This document shows positions 24,750 to 62,702 of a DNA stretch of 64,000 nucleotides, piece after piece. The notes under the pieces are model-generated. The model did not search any database. It was given only the letters and a program-made list of their open reading frames with translations, and had not been told where the DNA came from. The stretch spans positions 2,542,001 through 2,606,000 of the forward strand of contig NC_079882.1 of NCBI RefSeq assembly GCF_029227915.1, read 5' to 3'. The stretch is from Hydractinia symbiolongicarpus (Eukaryota > Cnidaria > Hydrozoa > Anthoathecata > Hydractiniidae). Numbering within the stretch: position 1 is the stretch's first letter; the number at the start of each line of letters is the position of its first letter. The position numbers and the translations under genes are program-made.

Positions 24750-25050
24750 GCATATATACAGGCGAGTTCGCGTGACTTTTCGAATTAAATTGACGGTTGT
24801 CCGCTGAAACCACTCGCACTTTCCCAAACACGCCGGATCTCGCCCGGAACATTCCGAAATGCAACACCTTGTAACACAAACATGGCGGACGACAGTTAAA
24901 AGAATGCGTTTGAAGAGAAATGGGTTAATAAAGTTTATATATAAGTTATTTATCAAGTAAATCTTATCAAAAATTATAAAACACAGTTCTTTTAAGAACT
25001 TCGCTACCACATAGTGCCCCCGGCGTATGCGGCTAGTCTGCACCCTCTTT
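24750..25050 (+). repeat. Direct-repeat element, copy 2
   Basis: Second copy of the 24181-24600 repeat in the same orientation, lacking the intron-like segment and the sequence after it. Its short ATGGCGGACGAC frame is interrupted by an early stop. Confidence 0.55.
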
Positions 25051-27142
25051 GTAGACCAGATTTAGTTGCGAAGAGAAAGTTTCAAACCACATGCACAAAA
25101 GTTTTAAGTGCAGAAGAAGAGAAATGTCAAAATGCAGAAGAGCTAGTTTTTCAAATTGTATGATCAAACCTCCTTTAAACACAAATTCCTAATAAGTATT
25201 TTTTAAATTCCTGATTAGGGTCCAACGACAAAACTTTTGATTTCAGCTAGCTAGCTAACCTTCGTTGCTTTTGTGCAGAGGCATTTTCAGACATGATTTT
25301 ATTTTCAAAAGGCCAGACTAGAGGCTAGCTAATTATATATATACAATTAATTCTTACTATTGTTCTATGTATGTATTTTCTTTTAAACTGACGTATGCCT
25401 AGAAATATAAGTATCTTTTGGTGAGTGCAATGATGAATTAATCGTTGATAAATGGCTAAATCTTAACAACTTCTTCCGCCATTTTGAAAGAAAAAAGGCA
25501 AATCGTAGTAAATTTACGGCTTTCAACACCCGAGTCAATCCGTTATGAGAAAAGTGACACCCGACGACACACTGGTTGATTGCCCTGGCCCAATACCCGC
25601 CATAAACTGACACAAATGCCCGAGACCCATACCCTGTTGCCGATATTGACATAATTTTTGATTTTTATTAACCCTAAGGGTGATGGTGCGATTTCAAAGA
25701 CTTTGTCGTGTTCGTCAGAAAATATGAATGGAGATTAAGTTAAAAACAAATTAAAGTCAAAGCTAGCATCAAAAATTTGTTTTTTCTGAACAAACAAGCA
25801 TGGATAGAATGATAACAAACGTTTTTAAATACGTTTGAAAAAGATTGTTTCTTTGTTTTAGGATAATGTTTCTTTATTTTACGAATGGTAAGATTCGTTT
25901 TTGAAATATCAATCAAATTTTGCGCGTGATCAGATGAAACACCAGTGGCCAAACGTACCTTGATTTTTCCATCGTACAACGAGTACGATGCCTTACTCGA
26001 TGAAACACAAATGTTTCAAAAAGCTTTACCAAAATATTATAACGTAAAAAATAGTCTTCTAGATTTGCTTGCTCAAAATCAAGTCATATATGCTGCGCAT
26101 GAAATAAATTTCAGCAGAAGTCTAGTTACCCAACCTAACATGTAGAGAAAGTGGCTTGATCTTCTCTTTCGAGCCCATTTTTTTTTTTCGAGCAAAATTT
26201 TTTATTTAAGAACACATTTCTGATTTTATTATTATTATTTAGGAGTATTTGTTGGTTATTTCGGCAAACTAAACTGTTTTTTTTCTCTATTTTGCCAAAC
26301 CAAACATCTCATCACCTTGGGTTATTAAATTTCAATAACAAATTATACCCAGGGTATGTCCGGGTATCTCTAAGCAGATAAACCTCGAGGTTCGCCTGCT
26401 CAGAGATACCCGATGTTGACATAATTTTGGATGTCTATCAAACTTCAGGGTGATGGTCGAATTTCAGAAAATAGAAATAAAGTCAAATAGACAAATCAAA
26501 CTTGTACTTTATTTTATTATGAATGATATTAGTTACAAACGTCGAAACATTAAAACAAACGCCAAGTTTTCGCTTAATTGAAAAGTAACTGACGTGTTAA
26601 TTCAAAACCAGTTCTTCTAGTTTGTCCTTACACATTACATTCTGCTATGATTTTTCTCCGGAATAATACTTATTCGCAACATGTGAACACATGGTCTAAA
26701 TCAAATGAACGTTTAAAACATACTGATATTTAAACTTGAAATAATATCCAAGAAAAACGCATGCCTTGCAATAATTCCAACTTATGTGGAGAAAAAGTAG
26801 AAGAGTATTTCCGGCTGCTGATTAATCGTAGATTCGCGTTGAGTAGTAACTTGTCTTTGGAGGTGTTGCAATCAAAACATTTCACGTGATGTCAGATTTA
26901 CTTCTTTAAATAAATCATTGACAACCAGAAATGAAAATAAAACGTTAATTTATAGCTGTGATAAAAAGAAATCAATAAAAATCAATATAAACGAGAGACT
27001 TGTACGAAGACGTGGAAGAGTAAATGAAACATTGTATATACAGAACATTAAAGCCGTCAACGACTTGATGCTTAGATTATCGCCATTTTTCAGCACTTAC
27101 TTCAAACACATCCAAAAGGCCAATTTCCGTCCCCAGATTTTA

Positions 27143-27262
27143 GCTTGTGGACAACCTAGTCCCCAGATTTTTTTCTCTTTCTGACAATTTTGGACGACGA
27201 CGGTTTTTCTTTTATTTCTTCAGAAAGAGAAAAAAGTTCTGGGGACTAGGTTGTCCACAAGC
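27143..27262. repeat. Long inverted repeat (hairpin)
   Basis: Arms of about 43 nt (left from GCTTGTGGACAACCTAGTCC to CTCTTTCTGA, right its complement ending GTTGTCCACAAGC) match with one small mismatch cluster and flank a loop of about 33 nt. Transcribed, it would form a very stable hairpin. Arm sequence resembles the CAACCT.GTCCCCAG word of the repeats at 5634 and 8366. Confidence 0.8.
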
Positions 27263-29117
27263 AACAGATAAAAACTTTGATGTAATTATGGAAGGAGTGG
27301 TACAAAAAGTTTATTCTATAATAATTAATTCCATTAATAAAGAATCTGTAGAAGAATTTGCTCATCTTATAAATAACCAAAAAATGCTTTGAGGGCATTG
27401 AACGATGGTGGCTAGTAGGATGCTCAAACACTAACAGAACGACACGATCCCTATCTGAACTAATATGTGGAGGAGGGGATGAACCTAAGGACTAATTACA
27501 AGTAAAGTTATGATAGGATTGCCAAGAGGATTGTATTTAGCGGATTGCAAAACTGTATCTAAAAAGAGATTTTAAGCGAAAATAATCTGTTGCGAACTTA
27601 TTTCTCCGATTTCGATTCCTAAAAAAACTATTTAATTAACTTAATTAACTATTTAAAAAAATGGAAATTCTTAGGGACAATAATGATCTACAAATAATAC
27701 ATTGTAGTTGACATTTGGTCTTGATATTTTGTGGGTGTAAAACGGGTGTGCCGTGCATAATGTCTTTCAAATAACAAATGTTCGGCAAAATTGATAAAAA
27801 GCATATAATGTAGCGTGAGAAAGGTAGGGTCACTATCCAACGTTGCAAGGGTTAAGTAACATTGCGTCAAAACTGCTAGATAGTGCTTACAAAGATAGAT
27901 GTCGAGTACACTTTTTAAAGAAAAATTCCTACAAAAAACTACAAAAACATGATTTAAAACAAGATTGAAAAGGCTGGATGAAACTTGTATTCACATTTTC
28001 ATTTCATTCATTTTGAAAAATAACTTCACAGGGTGTAATAAATATTTTTACCTATCTAAATAGCAAATTATGTCGTGTCTAACTTCGTAACAGAAATCAC
28101 GATCTAAGAGACAGCTTTTTGTAAACTTTATTCGTGAGGTTGTTTACGTATCATACGTCTTGTTTATTATTACTTTGGTATGTTCAATTGCTATTAGAAC
28201 ACAATCTCTGATATAAAACATTAGGTATAGGGCATTTAAAAATACGTTTGCACCGAGAGGATGGAGTGTCATGTAATAACAAAAACAAACAGGGAGTGGG
28301 GTTCTATTTCTTCGTGCACGCTTGTGTAAAAAATAACCACCTGATATTTGCTATTCATTGCTAACCTGCTAAGATTTTCGTCTAACGAACAAAATTTTAC
28401 CGGTACCAGGAAATCTGTATATACACAACACAGGCAAATGGTTTGTTATTTGGTATCTTCTTTCCCACTACTTATCAGATTTTACTATAGATGATCTTTC
28501 TTCTACTGTCAGTATTATCATTGGTCATATACACAATATGGCAATTTTAATCAATAAAATGAAATTTTCCTAGCACCCCTCCCTAATTTCCAGTCTGTTG
28601 AGAATCGGGGTGCGATTGTACTGACACGGCGATATCATTTTACAAAGGTGAAAAAGACATGACTCGAGCAATTGGTTAAATAAATTATATTGTCATCTAA
28701 TGCACATTTTTTTACAAAACAAATAATTTTACAGGACTAGAAAATTAGTGCTTACATATACAAGTCATACCAGCGTACCAATTGAGTACTTCTTTGTTGC
28801 AATGTCCAAATACAGGCGCAAGCGCAAAGCTAAGTTGCAATGATGCAAAATTTCTTGTATTCAAAAAAAAGAACTTAACAAATGAAAATAGGTTGAATGA
28901 CAAGTAAATAAAAAAAAATAACTGCTTTAGCTTATGTAACAGACGGCGAAATATTTAAAGTCTTCTTGAATATAAATCAATTTTCTGATATAATTCTTCT
29001 TTCTGTATTCCGCTTCGTGTTTTATCCTTCTTTTATCCTTTTCTTTTTAATGGATTACAGACTTTACAAAGAGTTTACACATGATGTTTCTTTCTTCTTG
29101 GACATCGTAAGATATAG

Positions 29118-53171
<24,054 letters not shown>

Positions 53172-56100
53172 ACTTATAATATATACAAATTTTTATTCCC
53201 TGTCAACATAAAGAAAATCTTTAATACATAGTCTTAACTCGATGCGTTTGTGTTACACCAACAAGATAAACTGTTTCTACGTAAGCTCTTTGTAAACAGA
53301 ATAATCTTTTTCTGTTTTAACCCTCTTCCCTTACTGATGTCCGTTACACCACAGTCTAATAGAAAAAAACAATATAACGATTTTTTTTATTTCACTTAAA
53401 GGTATAATTAATATTATTAACGGAAGTGATGGCTTGTTTGGCTCACCACAATCCATTCATTATAATGTTGTGTAAAAATAGTTATAAATCCTTGTTGATA
53501 TAGATTACACACTTGATAATAAAAACAACAGAGGCTTTTTTGTTGAGAAGTTGTAAGAAGTGTTCAAACGAATCACTTATATAAACAAGTTCTTTTTTTT
53601 ACTGATACTTCGTGTTTTTTATTTAATTATTTACAAAAATATTTTCCGGAAGTATTAAGAAAAAACCAATTAAACCGTTAATTTTTGGTCATAAAAAAGG
53701 ACGTTTCAGTTATCTTGGGTTTGCTTTCAGTGCGGTCAAAATTTATGTGTAATATTGCAACAAAACGTCAATTCATCATGTCACATTGTCTGCAAAACTT
53801 CACAGTTAGTTTTGAAAGGTTGTTATTTTTAAGCAACTATACAAATCTTTCAGAAGTTTACCGCTACAGCGTAGCATGAATCAACTTTGACCGTTATATT
53901 TCTTTTTACATAACAGCGCACATGGAAAAACATTTACGGCAGAAGTAAAAAAGCTTCTTACTAGCTTAACATTAAAAGTTGTGGGTTATCAATAAAACAT
54001 TTTTTGAACACTGTGTTTGTTTGCTTGTTAAGATTTGAGGTATTAAATTGCGCGGTAAAGCAGACTTGAAATTACTTAAGAGCTTTCTGAGTGTGTCTGT
54101 GTTTGTACTAATAGATGCACGTGACTTTTACAGCTTCCCATTATCCAACCTCACTAAAACTAACTCCGTCCTCGGGAATTCTTGTCAATTGTTATATACA
54201 TCCGATGCGGAATATGAAAAAAGGCTTAAGAACACGGTAGACATCACATTTGGGCGGTATCGATGCAATTTTTATGCAACAGTTTTTGAAGCATTAAAAT
54301 ACGCAACGTAAAAAGTTGAGATCGTTTCACATTATGTCTATATCCATCAGTTTATTAAAAATCAGCTCCATTTTTTATATAGACCGTTGTCAAGTCGCCA
54401 AGGTTTCTGGAAGTTTGACATTTTGAAATCTAAGCAGTGTACCTAACACCGTAATGATGTCAAGGGTTTCGCAAAAAAGACGCAATCTCGTATCTATGCG
54501 GGAAACAAAAAAAGACTCTGTTAAAAAGCATACAACGCAGCGAGAATAAATAATATTTGGACGAGATTAAGAAAACAAATATCGTGATATTTTAATCAAA
54601 ATAAGAAACAGGTAAGATACGTGATCCTTTTAACTTTGCGTCAAAATAAAATTCTCTTGCCAAAGAAAGAAAATTTTTATTTGCACTGATATTATTGATT
54701 AAAATTATCGTAGCAGCAATTGTTAACGAAATCCTAACGAAAATAAAAATAGAAGCAACTTGCAAATTTTTTTGTAGGCTTACTCTCGACAACAAATTCG
54801 TGTTTGTGTTTTTTAAAAATAAAATGTAAAAAATTTTTGTGTACTTGTATGCATTAACCCCAGTTACTTTACAAAACTATTACACTGCAAAACAAACATA
54901 TGATAAGAAAATAGATTGAAATGAATAAACCCTTGTTTGTTTATGCATGTCTTGACAACAAGAGTAACAAATACGGTAGAATGATGAATTTCAAATATTT
55001 GTTATGTAACGTTTAAATATGACGTAAATGGACGGAATGTGACGGTGCAATTTAGTGACTTATTCTCTAATATCAGTCAAATTTGTACTACTGCTCCATT
55101 TTAAACATTTGTAAAGAGCTGCACCCTTATTTCTAATGCATGAAGCCATTTTGTCCTGCAAGAACTCATATACATGGACATGTCAAGATTTATGTGCTTG
55201 CATGTGCGACGAAGAATGTAGGCGTAATATGAGTAATAGTAGAAAATATGATGACGATGAAGTGCCAAGGCCACTCCATACACACCATCCTAAAAAAAGC
55301 CTTTTTTGAAGTTCTTTATTCGTGATTTTATGTAGCGATTAACGTTGTGCAACTTAGTTATTTATTTTGTGCGACATTATCCTGATCCGAAGTATGATAC
55401 CCGTAGAGCTGTTAATAACAAGATCAGAACGAGGGAGTCACGCGAAGCACGTATGAACAGTGAAAATACTTTGGTAAAACGTTATAAGGATAATAATTGT
55501 GATGATTTCCGTGGAACCTCCTCAAACGGGACATCTATAAGATGGAAATCAAAGAATTATTTAAAAATGTAACAGGTACCAATGCAGGCAATTTCATAAG
55601 TGGACATCGCATAAAGGGGGCACTTTTTAGGTCCAGGGTCAACATTTTGGCTGAAATATACCTTCATAGCGGATTGATCAGAGCTAGAGGAATTTATACA
55701 ATCTAAAATTCTGTCCTGTTGGGTCTCAAATATAGCCTTTTGTCAAAATTTGAAGGTACAAAAGGATATTTTTTCGCGGCGTTGAATTAATTTTATAACA
55801 CAAACGTAGTGATATAATTTGACTATTTTAAATACGTACGAAATCGATGATTACTCCTCTCTATCATTTTTGTTGTCGACGAAGAAGATTTTGTTAAAAA
55901 AAAAATTTATTTCGTTCTAACAAAATAAATTAGAAAATAAGCTAATGTATTACAAATTACATTTTTTATATAATTTTACAAAAACAAAAAACTTTACAAG
56001 ACTATGCAAAATAAATGATTTACATAAAATACTAACATTACAAACATTCATATTAGCGTATCAATGCAGTGTCTTTAACAAGCATAAAGCACGCGCAAAC

Positions 56101-56441
56101 TTACTAACGACTTTATTTGAAATAGTGCAATGCTATAATTTCTTGTTTATAACTTAAACAAAACATACTGAAGAAGTTTTAAAATGGAAAGTCTTTTGAA
56201 AACGTACTGGTATTTGAATAACAGTAAATATAAACAAAATAGAGTAGCTTTTTAACCCCACTGATACAACAAAAATGACTAGCTTGGTGTCTCATTGTGC
56301 AAATACCAACTCTTTTGCAAGTTAATGATTCTTCCATCTGTATTGTAACATCTGCTATATCCAAGCTGTTGTAATGACTTGCTGACTTTATAAAGAATAT
56401 TCACATGTTTCTTCTGGGACATGCCCGTCTTCGTTAACTAG
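53172..56441. other. Intergenic region between ADAMTS start and copy B
   Basis: Presumed promoter of the ADAMTS gene (53172 upward on the minus strand). AT-rich; open frames at 54048-54311 and 55345-55572 (plus) match nothing known to me. No repeat recognised. Confidence 0.45.
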
Positions 56442-59400
56442 TTACGTTAAAAATGCAGCGCAAGTTTTACAACAAAGATCTCGAAACGCTTTACTTATGA
56501 TACAATAGTGACTTCTTTTCTTATGTTGGCAAAATGTTGAAATTTCTCGACAATTCATTGAAGTTAGAACTAAAAGAAAAAAATCATACAAAAATAAACT
56601 ACTTACCGATTCTAATTAGTGGTGACTAAAGGACTCATTACACATACTAGAATAGAGACATATGCAAATACTTGTACAATATGATTATATTATATGAAAC
56701 AGCTGTTAATATGCTTTGATTAATCAATAATTATCACCAAAATCAAGATAAATAAAAGTTTGAGGTGTACCCTAAACTTGAATCCAACGTTTAGATTTTT
56801 TACACCCGTTTTACTGTGCCATAAACGTCAAGAAATATTTAAGTGTTGTGCATCCCTGAAATAACAAACACTTTAACATACGCTTCCGTAAACCATGAAG
56901 ACAACATGCCCAGTTAAAAATACTTTCTATTATTCGAAAAATCGATGTTTCACAGTATGAAATATTTAAAAATCGAAGGATGTTGTTACCCCGCCCTTCC
57001 TAACATCAGAATGGCGTTCAGCGTACATTTTCCGATTTGTGAGTCACCCCTGAGTGGTATGATGAAACTATAAATGACGTCATAAAAATAGTAAGAAAAA
57101 TGAAAAACTAATTTCTAACAAATCTGTTTTTGGTCAAAAAGGAAATAAGGATTGAAAATTACCCTAGCTCCCACGTACTATCGTAGATATGTCGACGACA
57201 TTTTTTGATGCTCTTTGATCATTATCATAATTTCTTTGATAATTAAAATAGGTTGTTCTAGCTCACAAACTCTACTAGGCATTAAAACAAGGGTTTGATA
57301 AGAACCCTTATTGACTTGAAAAACAAACAACGAGTTTTTTTCTTCTAAAATAGTTTTTCAACATATTTCTAATTATTAAATGACAAGCTAAGTTCACATT
57401 TCTTCTATTGGTCTAACGAAAAGGTAGCAGCATAACTAACCATTTATTGGTTAGTGTTGGATGGTTACTAAAAGTATAAGCAATTCATCAATTCTATAGG
57501 AATTAAGTATTAGTTGGCTTCAAATTACACAAAACTAAGAATTTGTACTCTTGTTAAGGTTTTATGAATCAGCTTTTGTGCTAGCTGTATTGCTTATTAC
57601 GTAGGGTAGAACCACTGAACACTTTTCTTGTAGAACTATGAAGTATGGTAACAGTTTACACATTCCCAAACACCTGCAGATATGCCATGCTTGTACAATG
57701 ATGTGTTCTACACTTTTTATTAAAACAATTCTATACGAACAATGAGATTGAGAAAGGCTAAAAATAACAATAAAATAAAATGACGATGCTGAAATTTTGT
57801 TGTTATTCTTTTTTCTTCCTGAAAACAAAACACGATAAATATGAGAAAATATATCTTTGGAGGCAGAAATTTTGGCAGAATTGTTGCGATTTTTAGAAAC
57901 TTAAACTTAGATTTTACATCACAAATATATGTAACAAAAAATGAACAAAAAATAAAAGCAAAATATGGCAATTTCAAGTTAAACATGTAAAAAAAACCTC
58001 AGGCTGAAGCAAATTTATCAAAATATTGGATCATGATTGGTAACTCGAACTTAAAGACGGTTTGCACATTTTATGGTTGAAATCGGGTAATCGGGTGTTA
58101 CCGATATGTCTGTTTCATATCTGTTTATTTTTCGGACATCTTTTTATTTTTTTTATTTTTTGGATATACTGTGCATTCTTGTGTTGCTCAGATGCTATTA
58201 TACATTGTGGGTGGGCTCATACAACAACCATTGCAGTTCTGATTTGACAAAATCCTCGTTTGGTATATAGCAAGTAAACAATAAAAATGTTTACATGTAC
58301 GAAACTTCACCAGTTTAATCATTATGTACTTGTTTCTATTTTTTTTCTTATTATAAATTGAAGTAATCAACATTATAAAAAATGTTTAGCTGTGCGAAGA
58401 TTTCTTAAAAGTTAAAAAATCAGAGTCTTTACTAAACAAACAATGAATAACCTGGTATAGAGTGCTTTCCAATCTCCCCACATGATCTTTCGTGAAATTT
58501 GATGTCGTCAATAGCTATGTCTCCATAAAGGCAAAACCCGACGATACCCTCGATAACATACTACAAATTTCAAAAACAGTTTTTCTTAATACAAAATTAT
58601 TCTAGTGGTATAAACGAAAAAGAGACTCAAAAACTAAGGGTGCAGTCCTTACACACGGAGTTTCCTGGTTAGTTAAAGATGTGGTTTATGCAGTAAATTG
58701 AAAGAAAAGCTTATTTACCTTAAAGCCTTTTAATGCTTCTGTCTCATTGGCAGTTATTTTCGCCTGTAACCAACTTCCACCTTGGTGAGCCTCTCTTTTA
58801 AACGCTACCCGTTCACCAAAACTTGATATGACGTACACACGTAACAGGCCTATGGATGGACCTTTCATATGATACCAAAACTCTAAACAGCCTTTCTCTG
58901 CATTAATGTATTTAGAACTCAATTGAGCCAGCTCTCCACGTTTTCTAGGTCGCGATGCTTCGATGGATGCGAAATAACCTACATTATAGTAAGTCAAAAG
59001 TAGAAATTACTTGTTCAAATTTGAGTGGAAACAATAAACATACGCAAAACACATTTTAAGTGTAAAAGCAATTTCAACGAAAAAGCGTCGACTAGTGCTA
59101 GGGTTGATAATCATCTACCTTTTTAGCACGATTTTGTTAAAAAATATATTTTAAGCATTTTTTGAGAAAGGGTTTTCCACAAATACGCGAAAGCGTGGAT
59201 TTGTAAGGGAGGAGTCATTTCTCAACGTGAAATTGATGTTTACCGTACACTTTCAAGTCGTCAGTCATCCTTACGCTTTCAACAAAAAAATTATTTTCGC
59301 AAAAATGTTGAACATGCTCTCTATAAAAAAATATGCGCTTCTGAAGTGTACCTTCTATATAGAGCATGAATTTACCTGCCCGTTTTAAAATAAATTACAT

Positions 59401-62400
59401 TACCAAAAATACTACAGAGCAATCCTGGCGCCGAAATTGGCTCTTAAAGTTACATTTAAAAGAGAATAACACAATAGAGTCAAAAGGTCATTTTCATTGA
59501 TCTGATAAAGTCTTCTACATGTAAAAATTTCTATTGTTTATTTAATATCGCGAAACAAGGATTTTTTAAAATCATTTTTAAAACCTACACAAGCTTTCTA
59601 ACAAGCATATTTATTGTGGAGTTTTAAGTTTTGAGTGAACTTACTTCCTTGCGCCCTAGTAAGATTTTAAATTTGGCAGAAAAATGTTGAGAGTTCCTAC
59701 ATGGCTTGACTGCAAAATGAATCAAATTGAGTGGCTGGATTTATATCTGTAAAATCTAATTTAAAGGAGTCAAAAATTGAAGTAATTTTCGTAGAGAATG
59801 GTGTAACAGAGAAGAATTATTTCAAAAAATAAAAAAAAAACGCAAAGAAACCTTTAATACCTGAGCGCGTTGTATGATCCTTCAACGGTCCAGTACCAAC
59901 TGAAGGTGTAGATTTACCAACTGTCCAATCAAAATCATCGTCTTTAGTGTTTTCCCAATCACAGTAGGTTTGTGAATCAAAATTACAGAAAAGTTTATCT
60001 AAAAAGTTGCAAACAGTTGTTAGAAAATATCCTGCAACACTCCTTCAGACCAGAAAGAAAGTCCAAAAAACTTACTTGGTTTTACGCATAATTCTCTTTC
60101 ACAACTTCTTTCTAATATCATATCTTCTTGTGCACATTCTTTAGGAGATAAGATTGTCTCATAATCTTCTGTTACACAGTAAGCTTCTCTTCTTTGGATA
60201 CCACGTCCACAAGCTGCGCTGCAGCTACCCCACACAGTATAAGATACGTTGTAGCTAAAAATAATAGAGATTTAGCAAGGTGGATAATTGATAATATTGG
60301 GGGAATAATTTACAGAGTGGTGGTATTTCAAAGCACACTAAAAAAACGAAGAAGACTTAAAGAGTACTATTATTTAGAATGTTTTACCCGACGGTAATCA
60401 ATGTTTTAATTTCAGTTGGTTCAAATCAATAAAGATGAAAATCTTTAAAAGAATTGTTTAATTGGACATATATTTACGTCAGTGCCTTTTCTTCTACCCC
60501 AAACATCGTAGGAAGGGGTTATTAAAAACAAGGAGTTTACAAGAGCATGTTTTAAGGTCTTTTCAATAAAAATTAAAAAAGTACTTTAATAATTCAAGGT
60601 TGCTAGAATGTTTTTCAATTTTTTATTCATATAACAAAGTCGTGAAAAACAAAACGCTTACCGTAAGCATTTTCTTTCGTAACAAGAAACACTCTCTGGT
60701 GGTTTTTCACCGAAACATTTGTCTGCAGCTGCATTCTGATTGGTTGCTTTATCAACACACTGTATTGTTCTTTCTTTTGTTCCTTTGTCACACGTGACTG
60801 AACACGGACTCGATTCAACAATATCCCAAGCATATTCTGGACATTGTCGTTCATTACATCGCACAATTCTCTGTGGTGAAGGACCATCACAGTATCGATT
60901 TTCAACAGACAACTTAGTCTTCTCATTTACGCAATACACTATTCGAACTTTATACCCTCCTCCACAGGTCTGCGAACATTTCCCTTCTAAGTGAACGCAC
61001 CATATGAAGATATCGCACTCTTGTATATTACAAGGCTCCAAAACATTTGGCTTACCCTTTGTGTCACACTTAAGGGGATTAACTATGCTTTTACTTTCGC
61101 CATCAATACATGTTACTGTTCGAGTGCGAGTACCAACTCCGCATGATTTCGAGCAACTTTTCCACACGCCTGTTAACCAATTGTACATTCGTGGACGTTC
61201 TTTAGTAGGACACTGCATTGATGTAATCGGAGCTTTCTGTGAACAAAAAGAACGATCCGCTAGAAGGTTGTCAAATACGTTTAAGCATTCCACAACTCGA
61301 GCTTTTCTGGAAGCAGAACCGCAAGTTTTAGAGCATTTACTCCATTGTTTGATGACCCATTGAAACCTAAAAAAGTAAGGTTTTTTACAAACTTTCTAAC
61401 TATTATATTTGAATGAGAAGAATAACAATGAGTCATGATGCACTTCTGGGGTTGGACCCTTTCAAATAAAAAATCTCCGCCATAGGTCCTTGCACCCTCC
61501 CATATCTCAAGAAAAAATCCCAGGGGCCACAAAAATTAATTTTCAAAAAAATGTTTGCCCCTTGTCTTGGGAAAATGAGTAAATTATGTAAGCTATGTTT
61601 TTTTTAATCACAATTTGCAACTAAAGTTTGTCTATATCTGAAGTTACTCGAGAAAAAAGTTCTATTGCTTATAAAGTCTTAAGTCCTTAAACTAAACTCA
61701 CTTTCTTCGGCATTCTTGCAAATTACAATATCTAATATAAAGCGGTTTTTTCTGATATCGACAATGTTTGTGATTAACTTCTTGTGAATCTTGTAAGCGA
61801 ATACAAGCAACTACAGATTGTTGTTTTCCTGTAAAGAAAAAAACAACAATATAATCACATGCACTGCAAAGGCAACCTGCTTTATTTACCGATTTATATT
61901 CTTACTCGTTCACTCACATAATTTATTCATTCATTTATTTATTAACCCTTTTATACTCGATCAATTATTCTATTATACCTATTATGGATTAAACAAAAAA
62001 AATTACCCACCTGCACCACAGGAGCTGGAGCATGTTTGCCATCTTTTAATCTTGTAATTGGTACGTTACTTTCTCAGTGATTGGATTAAAGTATTCATAA
62101 ACCAATGAAAGAGGTCGTATGCGTTCACTGGAAAATGTGTACGTCTGCGGAAGGAAAAATAAATTGTCTATAAAAGTAGCCTTAATATGAAGTTTCATTT
62201 AGACGGTGAAACGAAAATTTCAGTCTAGTCTTAAACAATGATTGGATTAAATGAAACTTAGGTTAGTATTTTCTGCCTCAAAATTTTATTTTAAACACGA
62301 GATGTCTGAAATGAAACTTGTGAACGTGCACAAAGCTATTGAACAAGTTTAAAAAGCTGTTTCCCATGTGTATAAGTTTGCACAACCCTGACTTAAAAAA

Positions 62401-62702
62401 CTTCATACATAAACGACGAAATTTTAATGTGGTTAGAAATCTTACTTCTGGTGCATATATAGGCTACTAAAGATGTCGCAAAAGTGGAAACTTCTGACGA
62501 ATGAATCATTTTTGAGTAAAACTTGAAACAACCAAAGTAGAAAAAACACGCTTACTCAACTTAACACAAGCACCTTAAAAAAATGTGAGTGAGACTATTT
62601 TTTTGCATTTTCACATTATACATTTTAAAATCATTATAATTAAGCAAATAAAGTAAACCTACAACGACATCGATATCTTTTTGAAGAGGACCTTGACATG
62701 AA
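56442..62702 (-). pseudogene. Copy B: partial ADAMTS paralogue (spacer to PLAC), frameshifted
   Basis: Exons on the minus strand: truncated spacer exon (5' end lost at 62702), 62011-62144, 61702-61828, 60662-61366, 60076-60254, 59861-59998, 58719-58978, 58452-58560, 56442-56569. Lengths of the TSP1 and first MAM exons (127, 705, 179, 138, 260) equal those of the main gene. Exons are highly similar; introns differ. The exon 62011-62144 has one extra base (GTAATTGG for GTATTGG, near 62051-62060), shifting the frame just before its TSP1 core. Every later exon is open and retains its cysteines and a PLAC end. No catalytic part is present. It could be a decaying duplicate, or the open part could still be expressed from another promoter. 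Confidence 0.8.

Larger units (their letters stand above)
23153..29117. other. Region without a convincing gene
   Basis: About 6 kb between the RWD/RING gene and the 3' end of the large ADAMTS gene. It contains a pair of direct repeats (24181-24600 and 24750-25050), a diverged 60-bp direct repeat (near 25640 and 26405) and a strong hairpin (27143-27262). Short open frames such as 25383-25652 (minus), 25945-26145 (plus) and 26918-27184 (plus) match no family I know. The part nearest 29117 should be 3'UTR. Confidence 0.5.

Noticed and set aside
54048-54311. 87-codon plus-strand frame upstream of the ADAMTS start
   Set aside because: No similarity, no repeat, no splice support.
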